Below the pieces are notes generated by a model. The model saw nothing but the letters and a program-made list of their open reading frames with translations, was not told the DNA's origin and ran no database searches. Of a DNA stretch of 64,000 nt, positions 61,407-64,000 are shown one piece after another. Positions within the stretch are counted from its first letter, which is position 1. Every line of letters starts with the position of its first letter. The DNA lies in contig NZ_JAQSDA010000006.1 of the NCBI RefSeq assembly GCF_029945685.1, positions 124,001 to 188,000 of the forward strand, written 5' to 3'. The stretch comes from Polaromonas sp. GTDB lineage: Bacteria > Pseudomonadota > Gammaproteobacteria > Burkholderiales > Burkholderiaceae_C. Made by a program: the position numbers and the translations under genes.

Positions 61407-62576
61407 TCACCGGGTGGAAAGGATGCAAGTGGCACCGCTGGAGAGCGTGCCGCCGGTGCCGTGGACCAGCGCGGTCACGGCGTTCGCGATCTGGCGCGGG
61501 CCGCATTCGCCGCGCAACTGGCGCACCGCCTCGATCAGCAGGAAGATGCCGTACATGCCGGGGTGCGCGTAGGACAGACCGCCGCCGTTGGTGTTGAGCG
61601 GGAATACACCGCCCGGCGCGGTGCGCTGGTTGGCGACAAAAGCGCTGCCCTCGCCACGCTTGCAAAAGCCCAGCGCTTCGAGCGTCAGCAGCACGGTGAT
61701 GGTGAACGAGTCATAGACCTCGACCACGTCAATGGCGTCATGCCCGATGCCCGCCATGGCAAAGGCGTCGCGGCCCGCGACCTCGGCTGCGGTCAGGCGC
61801 GCCAGATCGGGCATGGCGGCAATGGTCCAGTGAGTGTGTGATTCGCCGTAACCGCGCACATGGACCGCCTTGCGCCCGAGCGCCTTGGCGTGCTCTGCCG
61901 TGGTCATGACCACCGCGCCACCACCGTCGGTGACCAGACAAATATCGAGCAGGTGCAGCGGGTCGGAGATCATCGGGCTCTTGAGCACATCGTCGATCGA
62001 CAGCGGGCCGCGCATCGTCGCGGCCGGATTGAGCGCCGCCCACTTGCGCGTGGCCACCGCGATCTCGGCCAGGTGCTCGGAGGTGGTGCCGTATTCGTGC
62101 ATGTGGCGCTTCGCCGCCATCGCATAGCCGCCCACCGGCGTGGGCATGCCCCAAGGCGTCTCGTACTGCATGGTCAGCACGGCAGGACGCCCGGCGAGGT
62201 TGCGGCTCATCTCGCTCTTTTGCAGGCTGCCGTAGGTAATCAAGGCCACCTCGCAGCGGCCGGCCTCGATGGCAGTGGCGGCATGCGCCACGTGCGCCTC
62301 GAAGGCCGAGCCGCCGATGTTGGTGCCGTCCACGAAGCGCGGGGTGATGCCCAGATACTCCGACAGCGTCACGGTCGGCAACTGGCCCGGACCGGGCACG
62401 CCCCACAGGCCGGCGGTCAGCAGGCCATCGACTTCGCGCATGGCAATGCCTGCGTCCTTGAGCGCGTCACGGGCGACCAGCGCCTGGGCCTGCAGGACCG
62501 ACATGGGCGCAAGGACCTTGCCGTCCTTCAGTGGCAGGTCGGCAACGCCGACGATCACAGCTTCTCGTTTTGTCAT
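61407..62576 (-). CDS. Thiolase-superfamily protein lacking the nucleophilic Cys (probable Ltp2-like aldolase)
   Basis: 389 residues with an SCP2-thiolase fold. The nucleophile region reads G-T-N-I-G-G-S-A-F (84-92), so the Cys position is probably Asn86. Downstream V-Y-D-S-F-T-I and N-G-G-G-L-S-Y-A-H-P-G are kept, with Tyr and His residues that could do acid-base chemistry. With DUF35 this fits retro-aldol cleavage rather than thiolysis, as in Ltp2-type enzymes. GGAG and a 10-nt spacer precede the ATG. It is only distantly similar to the one at 27687. Confidence 0.85.
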   Translation of the reverse strand: MTKREAVIVGVADLPLKDGKVLAPMSVLQAQALVARDALKDAGIAMREVDGLLTAGLWGVPGPGQLPTVTLSEYLGITPRFVDGTNIGGSAFEAHVAHAATAIEAGRCEVALITYGSLQKSEMSRNLAGRPAVLTMQYETPWGMPTPVGGYAMAAKRHMHEYGTTSEHLAEIAVATRKWAALNPAATMRGPLSIDDVLKSPMISDPLHLLDICLVTDGGGAVVMTTAEHAKALGRKAVHVRGYGESHTHWTIAAMPDLARLTAAEVAGRDAFAMAGIGHDAIDVVEVYDSFTITVLLTLEALGFCKRGEGSAFVANQRTAPGGVFPLNTNGGGLSYAHPGMYGIFLLIEAVRQLRGECGPRQIANAVTALVHGTGGTLSSGATCILSTR

Positions 62577-62603
62577 ATTTAGAAATCTCCTGGTGTTAAA
62601 TAT

Positions 62604-62641
62604 CCCGGGCCCGTGCGGTCTGTACTAACCACGGGCCCGGG
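62604..62641. repeat. Perfect 12-bp GC-rich hairpin between cistrons
   Basis: CCCGGGCCCGTG and CACGGGCCCGGG are exact reverse complements separated by 14 nt. They lie between the ligase stop (62647) and the thiolase-like start (62576). In minus-strand RNA the stem follows the ligase by 5 nt and ends in an A/U-rich stretch without a long U-run. It may end part of the transcripts, protect the 3' end, or set the ratio of ligase to aldolase. Confidence 0.75.
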
Positions 62642-62646
62642 TTGGG

Positions 62647-64000
62647 TCAATCGGCCTTGTTTTCATCACGTGCCATCTCGCGCAAGCGGAACTTCTGGAT
62701 CTTTCCGCTGGGTGTGCGCGGCAAGTCGTCCAAGATGTTCAACGTTTCCGGCCAGTACTGCTTCGTCATGCCCTGCTCTTCAAGAAAGTGCTTCATCTGG
62801 TCGAGCGTGAGCCCGTGGCCAGGCTTGAGCGTGACATATGCCACAGCGCGCTCACCCAGACGCGCATCGGGCACGCCGACCACGGCGGTCGCCTGGATGG
62901 CCGGATGGCGGTGCAACATCTGCTCGACCTCGACTACCGGGACGTTTTCGCCGCCGCGGATGATGATGTCCTTAGCACGGCCGGTGATGCGCACGTAGCC
63001 GTCGGCGTCGATGCGCGCGAGGTCACCAGTCTTGAACCAGCCCTCGCCGTCCATGCCGTACAACGCGGGGCGCTTGAGGTAGCCGACGAAGTTGCTGGGG
63101 CCCTTCGACTGCAGTTCCCCCTCCCCGCCGGTGGCGAGGACATCGCCACCGGCATCGACGACGCGGATCTCCATGCCCGGCATGGGCACGCCGTCGGTGC
63201 CGAAGACCTTGCCCGGCGAATCCCCGATGCGGGTGGTCGTGACCAGCAGGTTTTCCGTCATGCCCCAGCCCGACACGATGTGGGCCTTCAAGCGCTCGGT
63301 GGCGCGCTGCACCAGCGCGCGCGGAATCGGCGCGCCGGCGGAGATAAAGATGTTGAGCGTGGAGATGTCGTACTTGTCGAGCGCGGAATGGTCGGTCAGG
63401 TCGGCCAGGAAGGGCGTGGCCGCCATCATGAAGTGCACGCCCTCGTCCTGGATGCGTTGAAGCGCCACTTCGGCATCCCAGGTGTCTTGCAGCACGATCT
63501 TCGAACCCAACATCAGCGGCAGCTCCATGCCGATGGCAAAGCCGGTCTGGTGCGCCATCGGCGAGGGCATGAAACACACATGCTCGGCGGTCAAGCCGCA
63601 ACGCTTGACGATCTCGACGATGTTCGCGAAATGGGTGTTGGAGGTGTGCAACGCGCCCTTGGGCTCACCGGTGGTGCCGGAGGTGTAAAGCAACTGCAAC
63701 ACCTCGTCGGGGTGCAGGCGGCGCTCGGCCAGCAACCGATCGGCATTGGGCGTTTCCTGCTCCCAGCGGCGCTCGATGAAGTGCTTCTCGAACGACATGT
63801 CGCCTTCGCCGCCGATCGCAAAGATATGCTTTAGCTGCGGCAGCGCCGGCTGAATCTCGCGCAGCATTGCGGCATGGTCAAAACCGCGAAACTCGCGCGG
63901 CACGATCATGACCTTCGATTCGGCCAGGCTGAGCATGAAGGTCAACTCGCGGTGGCGGAAGATCGGCATCACCGGGTTGGTCACCGCGCCGATGCGCAGG
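62647..64000 (-). CDS. AMP-forming acyl-CoA ligase, C-terminal part (cut by the window edge)
   Basis: About 450 residues are visible, running off the right edge. ATP motif Y-T-S-G-T-T-G-E-P-K-G, G-W-G-M-T-E-N, the adenylation motif T-G-D-L-A-R-I-D with G-R-A-K-D-I-I-I-R-G-G-E-N, and the catalytic lysine in T-P-S-G-K-I-Q-K-F are intact. It belongs to the group often annotated cyclohexanecarboxylate-CoA or medium-chain ligases (from memory). It probably activates the carboxylic acid for the dehydrogenase/aldolase unit downstream. The N-terminus is outside the window. Confidence 0.93.
   Translation of the reverse strand, partial: LRIGAVTNPVMPIFRHRELTFMLSLAESKVMIVPREFRGFDHAAMLREIQPALPQLKHIFAIGGEGDMSFEKHFIERRWEQETPNADRLLAERRLHPDEVLQLLYTSGTTGEPKGALHTSNTHFANIVEIVKRCGLTAEHVCFMPSPMAHQTGFAIGMELPLMLGSKIVLQDTWDAEVALQRIQDEGVHFMMAATPFLADLTDHSALDKYDISTLNIFISAGAPIPRALVQRATERLKAHIVSGWGMTENLLVTTTRIGDSPGKVFGTDGVPMPGMEIRVVDAGGDVLATGGEGELQSKGPSNFVGYLKRPALYGMDGEGWFKTGDLARIDADGYVRITGRAKDIIIRGGENVPVVEVEQMLHRHPAIQATAVVGVPDARLGERAVAYVTLKPGHGLTLDQMKHFLEEQGMTKQYWPETLNILDDLPRTPSGKIQKFRLREMARDENKAD

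Noticed and set aside
1..64000. CRISPR arrays, tRNA or rRNA genes, prophage or plasmid origins
   Set aside because: No regularly spaced repeats, tRNA-like cloverleaf sequence, rRNA signature, phage structural gene or iteron set was noticed on reading either strand.

Overview
The window looks like chromosomal DNA of a GC-rich betaproteobacterium, most likely Burkholderiales (Comamonadaceae-like). The basis is the GC-rich codon use, the bioA-bioF-bioD order, the orphan Bug-type binding protein, and the density of CaiB, MmgE/PrpD and acyl-CoA dehydrogenase genes. No rRNA, tRNA or CRISPR array was seen. Apart from a cofactor block at the left edge, almost every gene handles CoA thioesters, so this is a catabolic island. 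The true substrates cannot be read from sequence alone.

Layout. (1) 1-3104, minus: bioD (cut by the edge), bioF, bioA and panD, packed with 4-nt overlaps or a very short gap. (2) 3240-13517, minus: crotonase, CaiB, acetoacetyl-CoA synthetase, a MenB/BadI-type crotonase, acyl-CoA dehydrogenase, CaiB, MmgE/PrpD, CitE-like lyase and a short citrate-synthase-like protein. (3) About 13.9-14.94 kb: nested insertion-sequence debris (two IS3-family, one IS30-like). (4) 14978-23231: a divergent IclR regulator, then a KstD/fumarate-reductase-type flavoprotein, an SDR, and a branched-chain-type ABC importer with a natural LivM-LivG fusion. (5) 23261-29857, minus: one tightly coupled operon (Bug protein, Cys-less thiolase homologue, DUF35, NDP-forming acyl-CoA synthetase, MaoC, acyl-CoA dehydrogenase) behind a near-perfect sigma-54 promoter. 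Its probable activator (30000-31712) is divergent. (6) 31739-34098, minus: TetR, EtfB, EtfA. (7) 34246-53279, plus: a long cluster with thiolase, a hydratase/3-hydroxyacyl-CoA dehydrogenase fusion, a biotin-dependent acyl-CoA carboxylase, four acyl-CoA dehydrogenase family members (one degenerate), MoxR and VWA proteins, a Nudix-MBL fusion, a thioesterase, an AtuA-like protein and a second TetR. (8) 53505-58833: a divergent unit of CaiB and TauD-like dioxygenase (minus) against IclR, crotonase and MmgE/PrpD (plus). (9) 58894-64000, minus: AMP-forming ligase (cut by the edge), Cys-less thiolase homologue, DUF35, acyl-CoA dehydrogenase and alpha/beta hydrolase.

How the genes may work together (inference). 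Three activation routes (CaiB transferases, AMP-forming ligase, NDP-forming synthetase) feed several acyl-CoA dehydrogenases that can share the local ETF. Block 5 encodes a full cycle of activation, dehydrogenation, MaoC hydration and probable retro-aldol cleavage. The last step is inferred because both thiolase homologues paired with DUF35 lack the nucleophilic cysteine, as in the Ltp2-DUF35 aldolases of steroid side-chain catabolism. Block 7 resembles the acyclic-terpene (Atu) and leucine (Liu) logic, with beta-methyl carboxylation. Block 2 contains a crotonase resembling a ring-opening hydrolase. Together they suggest use of branched and/or alicyclic carboxylic acids.

The best candidates for something undescribed are the sigma-54-controlled aldolase module, the degenerate dehydrogenase-MoxR-VWA trio with overlapping genes, the Nudix-MBL fusion, and the citrate-synthase-like protein lacking canonical catalytic residues. 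Family assignments rest on motifs and remembered family sequences; no database search was run.
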